Assembly (NCBI GenBank): GCA_031550125.1
Contig: JAVBOW010000010.1
Span: 46,891 to 110,890, forward strand
DNA length: 64,000 nucleotides
Source: JAVBOW01 sp031550125
GTDB taxonomy: Bacteria > Bacteroidota > Bacteroidia > Bacteroidales > Rikenellaceae
Direction: 5' to 3'
Every line of letters begins with the position of its first letter. Position 1 is the first letter of the stretch. A program made the translations under genes and the position numbers. Positions 51,534 to 61,102 of this stretch are shown here, in pieces. Below the pieces are notes generated by a model, which saw nothing but the letters and a program-made list of their open reading frames with translations, was not told the origin of the DNA and made no database searches.

Positions 51534-53008
51534 GATCTGGAGACTAATTTTTTCACAATGTCGTTCTTCAGCATAGCAGGAACGTACAGCGCCAGTACCG
51601 CGCCATATGCCGCGATCTGCATCCACATTCCCGATTTACCGCCAATAAAGTATATTCCGGCTCCAAGCGCCAGGACCAACGCGGACAAAAGCAGGAGTGT
51701 ACGGTCGTTCTTCGAAAATATACCGATGTAATCCACGGATAACTCTTTGCTGTACGCCGCGATGATTGCCGTCGATCCGGCGCTCAGCGCAACGCTCCAG
51801 GCGATGAATACGCCGTATCCGGCGAAAAACATCCCCAACGCATATCCAAGGACGACATTGACAACGGCCATACCCACATGCACCGCCACCAATATGGACA
51901 GCCGGCCCTCGGCCATGCAACTGAAATAAGATGGGCCGCACATGATATTGACCGCCGCAGAGAGTGTCAAAGCCACCGTTGCGAAGATAAAGTCGCTGTC
52001 CGGATATCCGATCCATACGGACGAAATAAACGGGGTCGTTATAAGCAGCGCTGTCGACAGCGGAACGGTAAGCGTAAACAGCACCCGGTTCATCTTTCTG
52101 TAAAAGTCCTGCAAATCGGCCTTCGTTTTGGTTTTCGCCGTATGCGCAACCACAGGTATCACCACCTGGTTGGCATTCACCAGCAGCGCCCTGAATTGAT
52201 TGACCAGGCGCGAAGCCATCTCGTAATGCCCAAGGAAAGCCAGGCCGCCGAATCGGCTCAGCAGGAATTTCGTACACGGCTCATACAGCAGCTGCGCTAC
52301 GGAAACCAGCTGCATCTTATATCCGTAACCGAATAACTCTTTGAAAGTGCGTCTGTCCCACCTCCAGTGCGTGATACGGTTGTGCGTGCTTATCCTATGC
52401 ATGAGCAGGAACGCCCCGCCAAACACCACCCCGGACTGGATAAGCTGCGCCATGGCCACGCCGGTGAGTTGAAAACGGGGGGTCAGCAGCGTCACGCCTG
52501 CGAAAAACGCCACCCCGGAAAAGATGTAGAGAAAATTCCTCAGGTAATTTTTCTGAAACCCCTCCAGCGTGGAGGTGAATACGCCCGAAATTGTATTTAT
52601 AAAAAGGCTTGCAAGCGAATAGGGCAATATGGCCATCGCCGCGTCCAGAAATTTCTCATCCACCACGAAGCGCAACAGGCCGGCGGCCAAAAAGAATATT
52701 ATGGCCACGGCAACCGCAAACAATCCTGAAAGCGACAACAGCGACGTGAAGATCAGGCTTCCTATTCCGGATTTTCTCCCTTCGGCTATATATTCGGCCA
52801 CGAATTTCACCAGGCCCGAAGTAAGGCCCAGGTTGGCCAGGTTGGCGATGGACGAAAACGACAATATCAAAGACCAAACCCCCAGCAGCTCCGCCCCAAG
52901 CCTGTCGAGCATGTATTTATACAGGAAAAAATAGAGTACGGCGGTAAAGACCACCTGCACGATGGCAGACGTCGCGTTTATGGTGATTTTCCTGTTGGTC
53001 GAAACCAT
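51530..53008 (-). CDS. Polysaccharide flippase, Wzx/MVF-type
   Basis: A 492-residue polytopic protein with about 12-14 spans, of the oligosaccharide flippase (MATE-fold) superfamily. Recognisable parts are the first span pair (VFTAVLYFFLYKYMLDRLGAE), GLTSGLVKFVAEY, and FGYGYKMQLVSVAQLLYEPCTKFLL at mid-protein. It moves lipid-linked glycan units across the inner membrane. It shares a minus-strand unit with the acetyltransferase that follows. No polymerase or transferase cluster is adjacent, so the glycan is unknown. Confidence 0.88.
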   Translation of the reverse strand: MVSTNRKITINATSAIVQVVFTAVLYFFLYKYMLDRLGAELLGVWSLILSFSSIANLANLGLTSGLVKFVAEYIAEGRKSGIGSLIFTSLLSLSGLFAVAVAIIFFLAAGLLRFVVDEKFLDAAMAILPYSLASLFINTISGVFTSTLEGFQKNYLRNFLYIFSGVAFFAGVTLLTPRFQLTGVAMAQLIQSGVVFGGAFLLMHRISTHNRITHWRWDRRTFKELFGYGYKMQLVSVAQLLYEPCTKFLLSRFGGLAFLGHYEMASRLVNQFRALLVNANQVVIPVVAHTAKTKTKADLQDFYRKMNRVLFTLTVPLSTALLITTPFISSVWIGYPDSDFIFATVALTLSAAVNIMCGPSYFSCMAEGRLSILVAVHVGMAVVNVVLGYALGMFFAGYGVFIAWSVALSAGSTAIIAAYSKELSVDYIGIFSKNDRTLLLLSALVLALGAGIYFIGGKSGMWMQIAAYGAVLALYVPAMLKNDIVKKLVSRS

Positions 53009-53153
53009 TTTTTCCTGTTTAAGTAAAGCGACCGGCCCGCTAAGTTATAAAAAATCAAAGGGGGATATTCCGTTTCAGCTCATTTTTCAGACGGGCGGGA
53101 ACGGGCCGGCAAATATAACACATTATTTGCAGACGGTTGCGCCTCAACCGCAA

Positions 53154-54689
53154 TCACTTGTTTTCAAGGCGGAAATAGGCGAACGCCGCCGGCTGCATCC
53201 GGTCTCCGGCCTGTATCAGCCCGGGCCGCGCCACCCTGTCCCAGCGCACCGCGTATTTCGCGTCAAGCGTTTCGCCGTTAACCTTCGTCCATTTTTTGCC
53301 GTCCGCGCTTTGGAAAAAATCCAGCAGGCAGCCGCCAGTCACGGCTACCTTCAGGAACGGAGTGCGCGAAACCGGCTCCGAAGAGTTGATTACCGACTCT
53401 TTCCCATTGCGAACCGATCTTATCACCAGCGCATTACCTTCAACACCAAACCCAACCAGGTTTTTATCGTCGCCATACATGGTAAGCCCTTTAAAACTTT
53501 CGTTCTCGTTGGCCACCCGGGTCTGATAGGTATATTCGGGCGACCGCGGACGCAGGCACAGCGCCGTTCCGTAGCGGTTGCCGGCCTTGGGCGTTCCCCC
53601 CAGCAGCAGGTTGCCCTTTTCCATCTTCACCTCTATGTCGGAATAGGGGTAGTTCCATGTCCAGTCTACTTTCAGCTCCGGAGAGTCGAATTTATCCGCA
53701 AATACGCCCGCCTCTTTCCGCCGCGCGCCGGCAAAAGGCGCCTGTTGCCTTGCGACGCCGACGGTTCCCGTACGGAAGGCAACCCACTTTTCGTCGTCGA
53801 CGTACATCTCCTGCAGGACGGGTTGCCTTCCGGCATAGAATCCAGCGCCTTTAAAATAGGCGTGGCAGAGATAGAACATCCGCCCGTCGGGAACGGTCAC
53901 CGCCGTCCCGTGGCCGCACGATATGTAGTCGCCCCGTCCGCCGTGCAAGATGGGGTTGCCCTCGTATTTTTCGTACGGACCCCTGAAACTTTTCGCACGG
54001 GCGACATAAACGTCGTAGTTACTGCCGGGGCCGCAACAGCCGTGGGCCGCATAGACGATGTAGTAATAATCGCCGCTTTTGAAGTGGTACTGGCCTTCCA
54101 TCCCTATCTTTTCGTCGTCCACGAGCAGGGTGAAAGGCTCGCCTTCAAGGAACAGTCCGTCGTCGGAAAGGGCGCTTCCAAGAATCTCTATCGGGCGCTT
54201 GTCCAGCCCGTAAGCCTTCCATGTGATGTACATCCGCCCGTCGTCGTCGTACACGAAGGCGTCGATAGCCTCGCTTCCGTACTCGATTATCGGGCCGTGG
54301 TCGGTAAATTCGCCAAGAGGCGAGGAGGCCGTAGCCACGCCGATATAGGACACGTTGTCGCTCTTGCGGCGGGCGGTATAGTAGCAATAGACCGTGCCGT
54401 TGCGGGAATAAAGTTCGGGCGCCCAGAAAGAGTTGGATGTCCACTCCGGTTTTTTATCGAAAATGTGGCCTGCCTGCCTCCAGTTCACCAGATCCTTAGA
54501 AACGAACACCGGATAGAAAGGCGCCCATTCCGACGACGTGCCGGTGGCGTAATACGTATCGGCGATCCTGATGACCGACGGGTCTGGCATATCGCCCCCG
54601 ATAGCCGGATTATCGAAATATCCCGGGGCTTTGGCCGTCCCCGTCGCGGCGCACGCCGCCAGCAGCAATGCAAAACAAAGTTTCTTCAT
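53154..54689 (-). CDS. Glycoside hydrolase family 43 lipoprotein
   Basis: A 511-residue enzyme. The N-terminus ends in lipobox LAAC (Cys13), so it is probably lipid-anchored. Residues ~25-320 are the five-bladed GH43 catalytic domain with the three acidic residues in DMPDPSVI (Asp36, base), EAIDAFVYDDDGRMYI (Asp, pKa modulator) and IGMEGQYHF (Glu, acid). Residues ~330-511 are a C-terminal beta-sandwich. GH43 enzymes act on arabinan, xylan or galactan side chains. No SusCD pair accompanies it, so it is not part of a visible polysaccharide utilisation locus. Confidence 0.92.
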   Translation of the reverse strand: MKKLCFALLLAACAATGTAKAPGYFDNPAIGGDMPDPSVIRIADTYYATGTSSEWAPFYPVFVSKDLVNWRQAGHIFDKKPEWTSNSFWAPELYSRNGTVYCYYTARRKSDNVSYIGVATASSPLGEFTDHGPIIEYGSEAIDAFVYDDDGRMYITWKAYGLDKRPIEILGSALSDDGLFLEGEPFTLLVDDEKIGMEGQYHFKSGDYYYIVYAAHGCCGPGSNYDVYVARAKSFRGPYEKYEGNPILHGGRGDYISCGHGTAVTVPDGRMFYLCHAYFKGAGFYAGRQPVLQEMYVDDEKWVAFRTGTVGVARQQAPFAGARRKEAGVFADKFDSPELKVDWTWNYPYSDIEVKMEKGNLLLGGTPKAGNRYGTALCLRPRSPEYTYQTRVANENESFKGLTMYGDDKNLVGFGVEGNALVIRSVRNGKESVINSSEPVSRTPFLKVAVTGGCLLDFFQSADGKKWTKVNGETLDAKYAVRWDRVARPGLIQAGDRMQPAAFAYFRLENK

Positions 54690-54741
54690 GGACAGGTCTT
54701 TTGGAATTCAACGGCGTTGGGTGCAAAGCGCGCCGCAAAAC

Positions 54742-54783
54742 AAAATCCCCGGGAAAGCGTCAAGCGCGGCGCCTTCCCGGGGA
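54742..54783 (-). terminator. sppA terminator
   Basis: On the minus strand, arms of 13 nt (54746-54758 and 54771-54783, one mismatch, strong CCCCGGG core) are followed by TTTT. It lies about 40 nt after the sppA stop. Confidence 0.75.
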
Positions 54784-54821
54784 GGTTAATATAACGATCG
54801 CCCGACGCCAGGCGGCCTCCG

Positions 54822-56594
54822 TTATTTTATATCCAAAATATACGGGATCCGTGCCTGCACGCCTTGACGGGAGAGCATGCTGTGTATGGCGGCGTACTGC
54901 GTATACATTTCGCCCAGTTGCGCCTCCATTCTCGCCGCTTTGGTTTCGGCCAGGCTGTTCATTATGATCTGCAGCGGCGATTCGGACGACACCGCCTCGT
55001 GTACGGCATAGTCGGCGGCCACGCCGGCGCGGTCTGCGGCCAGGGCGATGGCGTCCTTCAGGCCGCCGAAGCCGTCCACCAGACCGATCTCTTTGGCGTC
55101 AAGCCCGAGCCATATACGTCCCTGCCCTATGGCGTCCACCTGTTCGAAAGTCATGTTACGGCCTTCGGCCACATGGTTGACGAAAGTCGTGTAAACCCTT
55201 TCTATATCGTGCATGATGAACGCGCGCTCGGCGTCCTCGATGCCGCGGAAAGACGATCCCATATCGGCATAAGGATTGGTACGCACCACATCCATCGTAA
55301 CGCCCAATTTCTCCTTAAGGCCCTTGCCCACATTAAAGAAGAGGCCGAATACACCTATCGAGCCGGTAACCGTCATCCTGTCGGCCATCACCACGTCGGC
55401 GGGACAGGCTATGTAGTATCCGCCCGAGGCGGCCATATCGCCCATCGACACCACTACCGGTTTTTCGGCTTTCAGCAGGGTTATCTCGCGCCACATAGTC
55501 TCCGAAGCCAGAGCGCTGCCGCCCGGCGAGTTAACCCTGAGGACCACGGCCTTCACGCGTTTATCCTTGCGCGCCTCGGCCATTTTGCCGGCTATGGTGT
55601 AACCGCCAACGGCGTTGTTCTTGCTCTTGCCGTCGATTATCTCCCCGTCGGCATATATAACCTCCACGCGGTTCTTGGAACCGGAGGTCGACGAAGCCTT
55701 CATGGCCGTAACATACTTGGGCAGGGCGATAAAGTTGATCTTGGCGTCCTTTTCCTCATCCAGCAGGACGTTGAGGCGCTCTTTCATCTGGTCGTCATAG
55801 CACAGCCCGTCGATAAATCCCAGCTCGACGGCCTTCTCCGGCGACCAAACCGCCAACTCCGACGCCATACGCTGCAGTTTGGCCGAATCTAAACCCCTCG
55901 AAGCGGCCACGTCGCCCACCAGGGTGTTCCAGAGCGACCCAACCACCTTTTCGAGCTGCGTGCGGTTCTCCGGACTCATCTTATCCATAACGAAAGGCTC
56001 CACGGCCGCCTTGAACGATCCGTGGCGCAGCACGATGGGTTCAATATCGAGCTTGTCCAGCAGGCCCTTGAAGAAGGTCACGCCAGAGGAGAGGCCGTAC
56101 CAATCCATAGCTCCGTGGGGGTGCATGAAAACGGAGTCGGCCACAGAGGCGAGGAAATAACGGCCGTGGGGATAAATGTCGCTGTAAGCCATCACGAACT
56201 TACCCGATTTTTTGAATTCCTGCAGGGCGGCGCGCATCTCTTCGGTTATCGAAAGGCCCGGGGTATTACCCCTTGCGTTCAGGTATATGCCTTTTATGCG
56301 GCTGTCGGCCGCGGCGCTTTCCAGTGCGTTAAGTACGTCGAGCAGGCTCATCGAGGTGCGGCTCGTAAAGCTCTGAAAGTCGATGCCTGCCAGGGGCGAC
56401 GAAGCAGGGGAATCGGATATCGTCTCCTCCAGGGTGATCCTGAGGATCGAGTTATCCTTGACGGTTACCGACTCGGCTCCCCCCATGGCTGCTATCATTC
56501 CCACGAAAAAGATGAAAGAGAGCAGGCCCATGACGATATTGGCCACGACGAACGCAAGCAGCGCGGCCCAGAATGTTTTGGAAAATGTACTCAT
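54822..56594 (-). CDS. sppA: Signal peptide peptidase SppA, 67K type
   Basis: A 590-residue membrane-anchored serine protease of the long (protease IV) form, with two tandem ClpP-like domains. One N-terminal span (ALLAFVVANIVMGLLSFIFF). The first domain (~50-300) carries the general-base Lys region (GSFKAAVEPFVMDKMSPENR). The second (~310-560) carries the nucleophile Ser in GDMAASGGYYIA. It degrades signal peptides left in the inner membrane after secretion. The -7 element at 56631-56638 lies 36 nt upstream. Confidence 0.95.
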   Translation of the reverse strand: MSTFSKTFWAALLAFVVANIVMGLLSFIFFVGMIAAMGGAESVTVKDNSILRITLEETISDSPASSPLAGIDFQSFTSRTSMSLLDVLNALESAAADSRIKGIYLNARGNTPGLSITEEMRAALQEFKKSGKFVMAYSDIYPHGRYFLASVADSVFMHPHGAMDWYGLSSGVTFFKGLLDKLDIEPIVLRHGSFKAAVEPFVMDKMSPENRTQLEKVVGSLWNTLVGDVAASRGLDSAKLQRMASELAVWSPEKAVELGFIDGLCYDDQMKERLNVLLDEEKDAKINFIALPKYVTAMKASSTSGSKNRVEVIYADGEIIDGKSKNNAVGGYTIAGKMAEARKDKRVKAVVLRVNSPGGSALASETMWREITLLKAEKPVVVSMGDMAASGGYYIACPADVVMADRMTVTGSIGVFGLFFNVGKGLKEKLGVTMDVVRTNPYADMGSSFRGIEDAERAFIMHDIERVYTTFVNHVAEGRNMTFEQVDAIGQGRIWLGLDAKEIGLVDGFGGLKDAIALAADRAGVAADYAVHEAVSSESPLQIIMNSLAETKAARMEAQLGEMYTQYAAIHSMLSRQGVQARIPYILDIK

Positions 56595-56630
56595 TTTATG
56601 TTATTTTAGTTGTTCGCAACCCCGTTGCGG

Positions 56631-56638
56631 CAAAGGTA
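56631..56638 (-). promoter_or_regulatory. -7 promoter element of sppA
   Basis: On the minus strand TACCTTTG, exact consensus, 36 nt before the ATG at 56594. It is divergent from the mrp promoter at 56710-56717. Confidence 0.65.
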
Positions 56639-56709
56639 ATCGTTTTTTTCGGAAATCGGTAAAAATACCTATTTAAAGGGGGTCGGGATAAGGTCTGTTC
56701 AAAATATGG

Positions 56710-56717
56710 TATCTTTG
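56710..56717 (+). promoter_or_regulatory. -7 promoter element of mrp
   Basis: TATCTTTG, exact consensus, 19 nt before the ATG at 56737. Confidence 0.65.
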
Positions 56718-56736
56718 TGCTGCTAATTCATTTTTC

Positions 56737-57780
56737 ATGGACGAAAAACAGATATCGGCGCTCGCCGGTGGGATCATCCATCCCGAAACGGGCGAGGGCC
56801 TGGCGGTTAAAAACGTCGAGGTGTCGCCGGGGGCGGTAAAACTGACGATCGTGACGCCCCGCAGCCGCGACCCTTTCGCGGCATCGCTGAAAAGGGAGGC
56901 GGCCGCGCGCATAGAAAATGCGTTCCCGGGCGTCAAGGCCACGGTTTTCATCGAAGAGCCGCCCGTAAAACCGGTAGAGAAGAAAGAGCCGCAGGGTCCC
57001 CGAGGTATTCCGGGCGTGGGATGCATAATAGCGGTAGCCTCGGGCAAAGGCGGCGTGGGTAAAAGCACGGTCGCCGCATCGTTGGCCGCAACCCTGGCCG
57101 AAGCCGGCTACAGGACGGGATTGCTCGACGCAGACATCTACGGCCCGTCGCAGCCCGCGCTGTTCGGGGTTGAAGGCTTCCGGCCCGAGACGGAAATAGT
57201 CAACGGCCAGGAGAGGATAACCCCGGCCTCGGCCCGCGGCGTGAAACTGATGTCCATCGCGTTCTTCATCAACCCGGGCGACGCCCTGGTGTGGCGCGGC
57301 CCCATGGCGACAAGCGCGCTCAGGCAGCTTGTCCGCCAAACCGACTGGGGCGGACTGGATTTCCTGCTCATAGACCTCCCCCCGGGGACGGGCGACGTAC
57401 ATCTCACCATCCTCCAGGAGGTGAAGGTGGACGGGGCCATAGTGGTCACCACCCCCCAGCGCATAGCTTTGGCCGACGTGGAGAGGGGCATGGCCATGTT
57501 CCGGGCGGAGAAGATCGCGGTACCAGTACTCGGCATTGTCGAAAATATGGCCTGGTTCACCCCGGCGGAACATCCTGAGGACAAATATTACATCTTCGGG
57601 AAAGACGGCGCGGAGGACCTGGCCCGAAAGGCAGGCGTCGGGATCCTGGGCCGTATTCCACTTGTCGTCCCGAAAGGCATGGCCCCGGAAGGAGGCGTTT
57701 CATGGAATGTTGACAACCATACCGTATCAGAGACATACAAGGCTATCGCCAAAGCGATTACAAAAAACTGCCGTTGTTGA
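56737..57780 (+). CDS. mrp: Mrp/ApbC family iron-sulfur carrier ATPase
   Basis: A 347-residue P-loop ATPase that carries Fe-S clusters to target proteins. Residues ~1-80 are a MIP18/DUF59-like domain. The ATPase domain has the deviant Walker A SGKGGVGKST (two Lys), the LLDADIYGPSQP motif, and LPPGTGDVHLTI. At the position where many Mrp proteins have a CxxC pair this one reads ENMAWFTPAEHPEDKYYIFG, without cysteines, so cluster binding would rely on other residues. nadA, whose product carries a 4Fe-4S cluster, is the next gene. Confidence 0.93.
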   Translation: MDEKQISALAGGIIHPETGEGLAVKNVEVSPGAVKLTIVTPRSRDPFAASLKREAAARIENAFPGVKATVFIEEPPVKPVEKKEPQGPRGIPGVGCIIAVASGKGGVGKSTVAASLAATLAEAGYRTGLLDADIYGPSQPALFGVEGFRPETEIVNGQERITPASARGVKLMSIAFFINPGDALVWRGPMATSALRQLVRQTDWGGLDFLLIDLPPGTGDVHLTILQEVKVDGAIVVTTPQRIALADVERGMAMFRAEKIAVPVLGIVENMAWFTPAEHPEDKYYIFGKDGAEDLARKAGVGILGRIPLVVPKGMAPEGGVSWNVDNHTVSETYKAIAKAITKNCRC

Positions 57781-57925
57781 GAAATGTGTCGAAAAGCGAT
57801 GAACAACTAAGAGCAAAATCCCGCCACGGGCTATTGCAAAAGATAAAACCATCGCCCTATAAAAATCATTTCCGGATCTAAAAATAAAATTTACGAAAAC
57901 AGCCAACAGCGGTAAAACAGGAAAA

Positions 57926-57971
57926 TGTCGATAAAAAGCGGTTGATAACAATTTTCAACAACTGTTGATAA
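57926..57971. promoter_or_regulatory. Cluster of DnaA-box-like 9-mers upstream of nadA
   Basis: Within 46 bp lie TGTCGATAA (57926-57934), GGTTGATAA (57940-57948), TTTTCAACA (57952-57960) and TGTTGATAA (57963-57971). The first and last differ at one position from TGTGGATAA, the standard DnaA box read on this strand; the others at two. The rest of the 347-bp gap (57781-58127) is AT-rich with no gene. It could be a replication-related site or an operator for nadA. Confidence 0.35.
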
Positions 57972-58127
57972 CATCGCCGGCAACGTCGTTACGACGGATG
58001 ATAAAACGCCTTGGACGGATCGAATTAATACAATAACATGTTCGCAACATTAATTACCGACATTACCAACGGCTATTATTACTCTTATTAGTTTTTTATA
58101 TTTTAAATTTTCAAAAGATAGAAAAAG

Positions 58128-59039
58128 ATGGATGTTGATATTTCCGCCGAAATTTTGCGGTTGAAACGTGAGTTGGGCGCGGTTATCCTGGCGCACTATT
58201 ACACCCTGCCCGAGGTGCAGGCGCTGGCAGATTTTGTCGGCGACTCGCTGGCCCTGTCCGAGACCGCCGCGCGTACGGACGCCGGGGTGATACTGTTCGC
58301 AGGCGTACACTTCATGGCCGAGACCGCCAAGATACTCTCCCCCGAGAAAACCGTCCTTGTGGCCGACGCCGAAGCGGGATGCTCGCTGGCGGCCTCATGT
58401 CCTGCGGCCGATTTCGCAGAATTCGTCGCGGCCCGCCCAGGCCATAAGGTGATCACCTACGTCAACACTACCGCGGGCGTCAAAGCCCTTACCGACGTCT
58501 GTTGCACATCGTCCAACGCCGTCCGTGTAGTGGAGTCCTTCGACCCCGGCCAGCCGCTCATATTCGCCCCCGACCGCAACCTGGGGGCTTACATAAAACG
58601 CATTACAGGCCGCCGGAACATAGTGCTGTGGGACGGCGCATGCCACGTCCACGAGAAATTCTCCGCTCCGGCCCTACGGCGTCTAAAGGACGAAAATCCG
58701 GGAGTCCCCGTGCTGGCCCATCCGGAGTGTCCTGCGGAGGTACTCGATTTGGCCGATTTTACGGGCAGTACGGCCGCAATGATAGAGTATGCAGGGAAAC
58801 ACCCCGCCACCGAATTTATCGTCGTCACAGAGCCTGGAATAATGTATGAACTCGAAAGCAGGCATCCCGGAAAACGATTCATCGCAGCCGACCCCTGCAA
58901 CTGTTGCGAATACATGAAAATGATAACCCCGGAAAAATTATACGAGGCGCTCAGGACGATGACCCCTCGGGTGGAAGTTCCCGAACCTGAAAGGATAAAG
59001 GCTAAAACGGCCATAGACCGAATGTTGGCCGTTAAATAA
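58128..59039 (+). CDS. nadA: Quinolinate synthase
   Basis: A 303-residue NadA, which condenses iminoaspartate with dihydroxyacetone phosphate in NAD synthesis. The three 4Fe-4S cysteines are in ADAEAGCSLAASC, TDVCCTSSN and ADPCNCCEYMKM. Substrate residues LAHYYTLPEVQ and FAPDRNLGAYI are present. Length is typical of the short NadA form. No nadB or nadC is adjacent, so NAD genes are scattered. The gap before it is AT-rich with repeated GTTGATAA motifs, and no exact -7 element is found (closest TAAATTTT at 58104). Confidence 0.95.
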   Translation: MDVDISAEILRLKRELGAVILAHYYTLPEVQALADFVGDSLALSETAARTDAGVILFAGVHFMAETAKILSPEKTVLVADAEAGCSLAASCPAADFAEFVAARPGHKVITYVNTTAGVKALTDVCCTSSNAVRVVESFDPGQPLIFAPDRNLGAYIKRITGRRNIVLWDGACHVHEKFSAPALRRLKDENPGVPVLAHPECPAEVLDLADFTGSTAAMIEYAGKHPATEFIVVTEPGIMYELESRHPGKRFIAADPCNCCEYMKMITPEKLYEALRTMTPRVEVPEPERIKAKTAIDRMLAVK

Positions 59040-59156
59040 CGCGAGTTAGGGATATCACCTTGAACTCGCGCTCGCGTTAAACAGGCCTTACGAGGAAATA
59101 ATATTTATTTAGAGCCGGGTTCCATATATTTTCTTTGTTCTATAAAATATCCGCCC

Positions 59157-59200
59157 AAACCAAAGGCGCGTCGCAAACATTTGCGACGCGCCTTTGGTTT
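59157..59200. terminator. Perfect 44-bp palindromic terminator between nadA and glnS
   Basis: Two perfectly complementary 21-nt arms (59157-59177 and 59180-59200) around a 2-nt spacer. AAACC and GGTTT at the ends would let it terminate both of the convergent genes. Such a long stem with almost no loop is unusual. Confidence 0.85.
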
Positions 59201-59289
59201 AAAATCCGGATAAATATAAAAACGAGAGATCGTTCAGAAAACACATCCGGTTATCTACTGATGCGGATAACCGAAAAACTCTCGGACTA

Positions 59290-60975
59290 TTATTTTTCGG
59301 CGATTTTAGCCCAGGAGTCTTTCAGGGTTACGGTGCGGTTGAATATAGGGTTTTGCGTCGTAGCGTCATAGTCGAGGCAGAAGTATCCCACCCTTTCGAA
59401 TTGGTATTTAGCGTCGGTTTTCGCGTTGGCGAGCGACGGCTCGAGGTATGCCGTTACTTTTACGAGCGATTCAGGATTCAGGTAATCGACGAAAGTTTTC
59501 CCCTCTTCCGTATCGTCCGGGTTTTCTATCGTGAACAGGCGGTCGAAAAGACGCAGCTCGGCAGTTATCGCATGTTGTGCCGACACCCAGTGTATCACAC
59601 CCTTGACCTTGCGTCCGTCGGACGATTGCCCGCCCAGCGACATGGGGTCGTACGTGCAGTGCAACTCGATTATTGCTCCGTCGGCGTCTTTTATCACCTG
59701 CTCGCATTTTATAAGGTAGCCGTAGCGCAGGCGCACTTCGCCGCCGGGCGACAGGCGGAAGAATTTTTTGGGAGGATCCTCCATGAAGTCGTCGCGGTCT
59801 ATGTAAACCTCCCGCGAGAACGGGACAAGGCGACTGCCGGCCGACTCGTCCTCGGGGTTGTTTATACACTCTATCTGCTCGGTATGTCCTTCAGGATAGT
59901 TGGTTATCACTACCTTAAGCGGGTTGATGACTGCCATGCGGCGTTCGGCTATACGGTTGAGGTCTTCGCGTACGCAGAATTCCAGCAGGCTGTAATCTAT
60001 AACGTTGTCGCGGCGGGCCACCCCTACCCGGTCGGCGAAGGCCCTTACCGATTCGGGCGTGTATCCACGGCGGCGCAGGGCGCATATAGTCGGCATGCGC
60101 GGGTCGTCCCAACCCATGACGTATTTGTTCTGAACGAGCTGCAACAGCTTGCGCTTGCTCATCATCGTGTAGGTGAGATTCAGCCTGGCGAACTCGTACT
60201 GATGGCTTGGAAATATATCTAACCGTTCTATGAACCAATCATATAGAGGGCGGTGGACGTCGAATTCCAATGTGCATACGGAGTGCGTTATACGCTCTAT
60301 GGAGTCGCTCTCGCCGTGGGCGTAGTCGTACATTGGATAGATGCACCATTTATTGCCCGTACGATGGTGTTCGGCGTGTATTATGCGGTACATTATAGGG
60401 TCGCGCATAAGCATATTGGGATGCGCCATGTCTATTTTCGCGCGCAGCACCTTCTCTCCGTCGGCATACTTGCCGGCCCTCATTTCGGCGAACAGCCGCA
60501 GGTTTTCCTCTGCGCTGCGGTTGCGCCACGGGCTTTCGGCTCCGGGAACGGTCACCGTCCCTCGCGTGGCCCTTATCTGTTCTTGCGTCTGATCGTCCAC
60601 ATAAGCCAATCCTTTATTTATAAGTACTATGGCCCATTCATAAAGTTGCTCGAAATAGTCGGACGCATAGTATTCGCCCGCCCATTCGAAACCCAACCAC
60701 CGGACATCCTGCTTTATGGAATCGACATATTCCACATCTTCCTTTACGGGATTGGTGTCGTCGAAACGAAGGTTGGTAAGGCCGCCGTAGCGTTTTGCCA
60801 GACCGAAATTAAGGCAGATGCTCTTGGCGTGTCCTATATGCAGGTAGCCGTTGGGTTCCGGCGGGAATCGCGTATGGACGCGGCTTTCGCCACGGGCTAT
60901 ATCGGCCTCTATTATCTCTTCCAAAAAATTGAGCGGGCGCTCGACGTTGCCCGAAACTTCATTACCTGTAGCCAT
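59290..60975 (-). CDS. glnS: Glutaminyl-tRNA synthetase
   Basis: A 561-residue class I synthetase attaching glutamine to tRNA-Gln. Class I signatures: [21 protein letters not shown] (HIGH) and [11 protein letters not shown] (KMSKS variant). The C-terminal half is the paired beta-barrel anticodon-binding domain of GlnRS ([29 protein letters not shown]), which separates it from bacterial GltX. A -7 element (TAGTTTTG, 60998-61005) lies 22 nt upstream. Presence of GlnRS means Gln-tRNA need not come from the GatCAB route. Confidence 0.96.
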   Translation of the reverse strand: MATGNEVSGNVERPLNFLEEIIEADIARGESRVHTRFPPEPNGYLHIGHAKSICLNFGLAKRYGGLTNLRFDDTNPVKEDVEYVDSIKQDVRWLGFEWAGEYYASDYFEQLYEWAIVLINKGLAYVDDQTQEQIRATRGTVTVPGAESPWRNRSAEENLRLFAEMRAGKYADGEKVLRAKIDMAHPNMLMRDPIMYRIIHAEHHRTGNKWCIYPMYDYAHGESDSIERITHSVCTLEFDVHRPLYDWFIERLDIFPSHQYEFARLNLTYTMMSKRKLLQLVQNKYVMGWDDPRMPTICALRRRGYTPESVRAFADRVGVARRDNVIDYSLLEFCVREDLNRIAERRMAVINPLKVVITNYPEGHTEQIECINNPEDESAGSRLVPFSREVYIDRDDFMEDPPKKFFRLSPGGEVRLRYGYLIKCEQVIKDADGAIIELHCTYDPMSLGGQSSDGRKVKGVIHWVSAQHAITAELRLFDRLFTIENPDDTEEGKTFVDYLNPESLVKVTAYLEPSLANAKTDAKYQFERVGYFCLDYDATTQNPIFNRTVTLKDSWAKIAEK

Positions 60976-60997
60976 TACATATGGATTTTCGAAACTA

Positions 60998-61005
60998 CAA
61001 AACTA
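60998..61005 (-). promoter_or_regulatory. -7 promoter element of glnS
   Basis: On the minus strand TAGTTTTG, exact TAnnTTTG match, 22 nt before the ATG at 60975. Confidence 0.65.
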
Positions 61006-61102
61006 AAGATTTTTTTGCAATTAGCGCGAATCGTACGTGCATAAAAGAACATTCCGGAGAAACCTGAGCCTCCCCGGAATGTTACGTAACGGATATAACC
61101 CG

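Noticed and set aside
52962..54794. 610-codon plus-strand open frame opposite the GH43 gene and the start of the flippase gene
   Set aside because: The GH43 protein has its catalytic residues and lipoprotein signal; the antisense frame has none and crosses gene boundaries.
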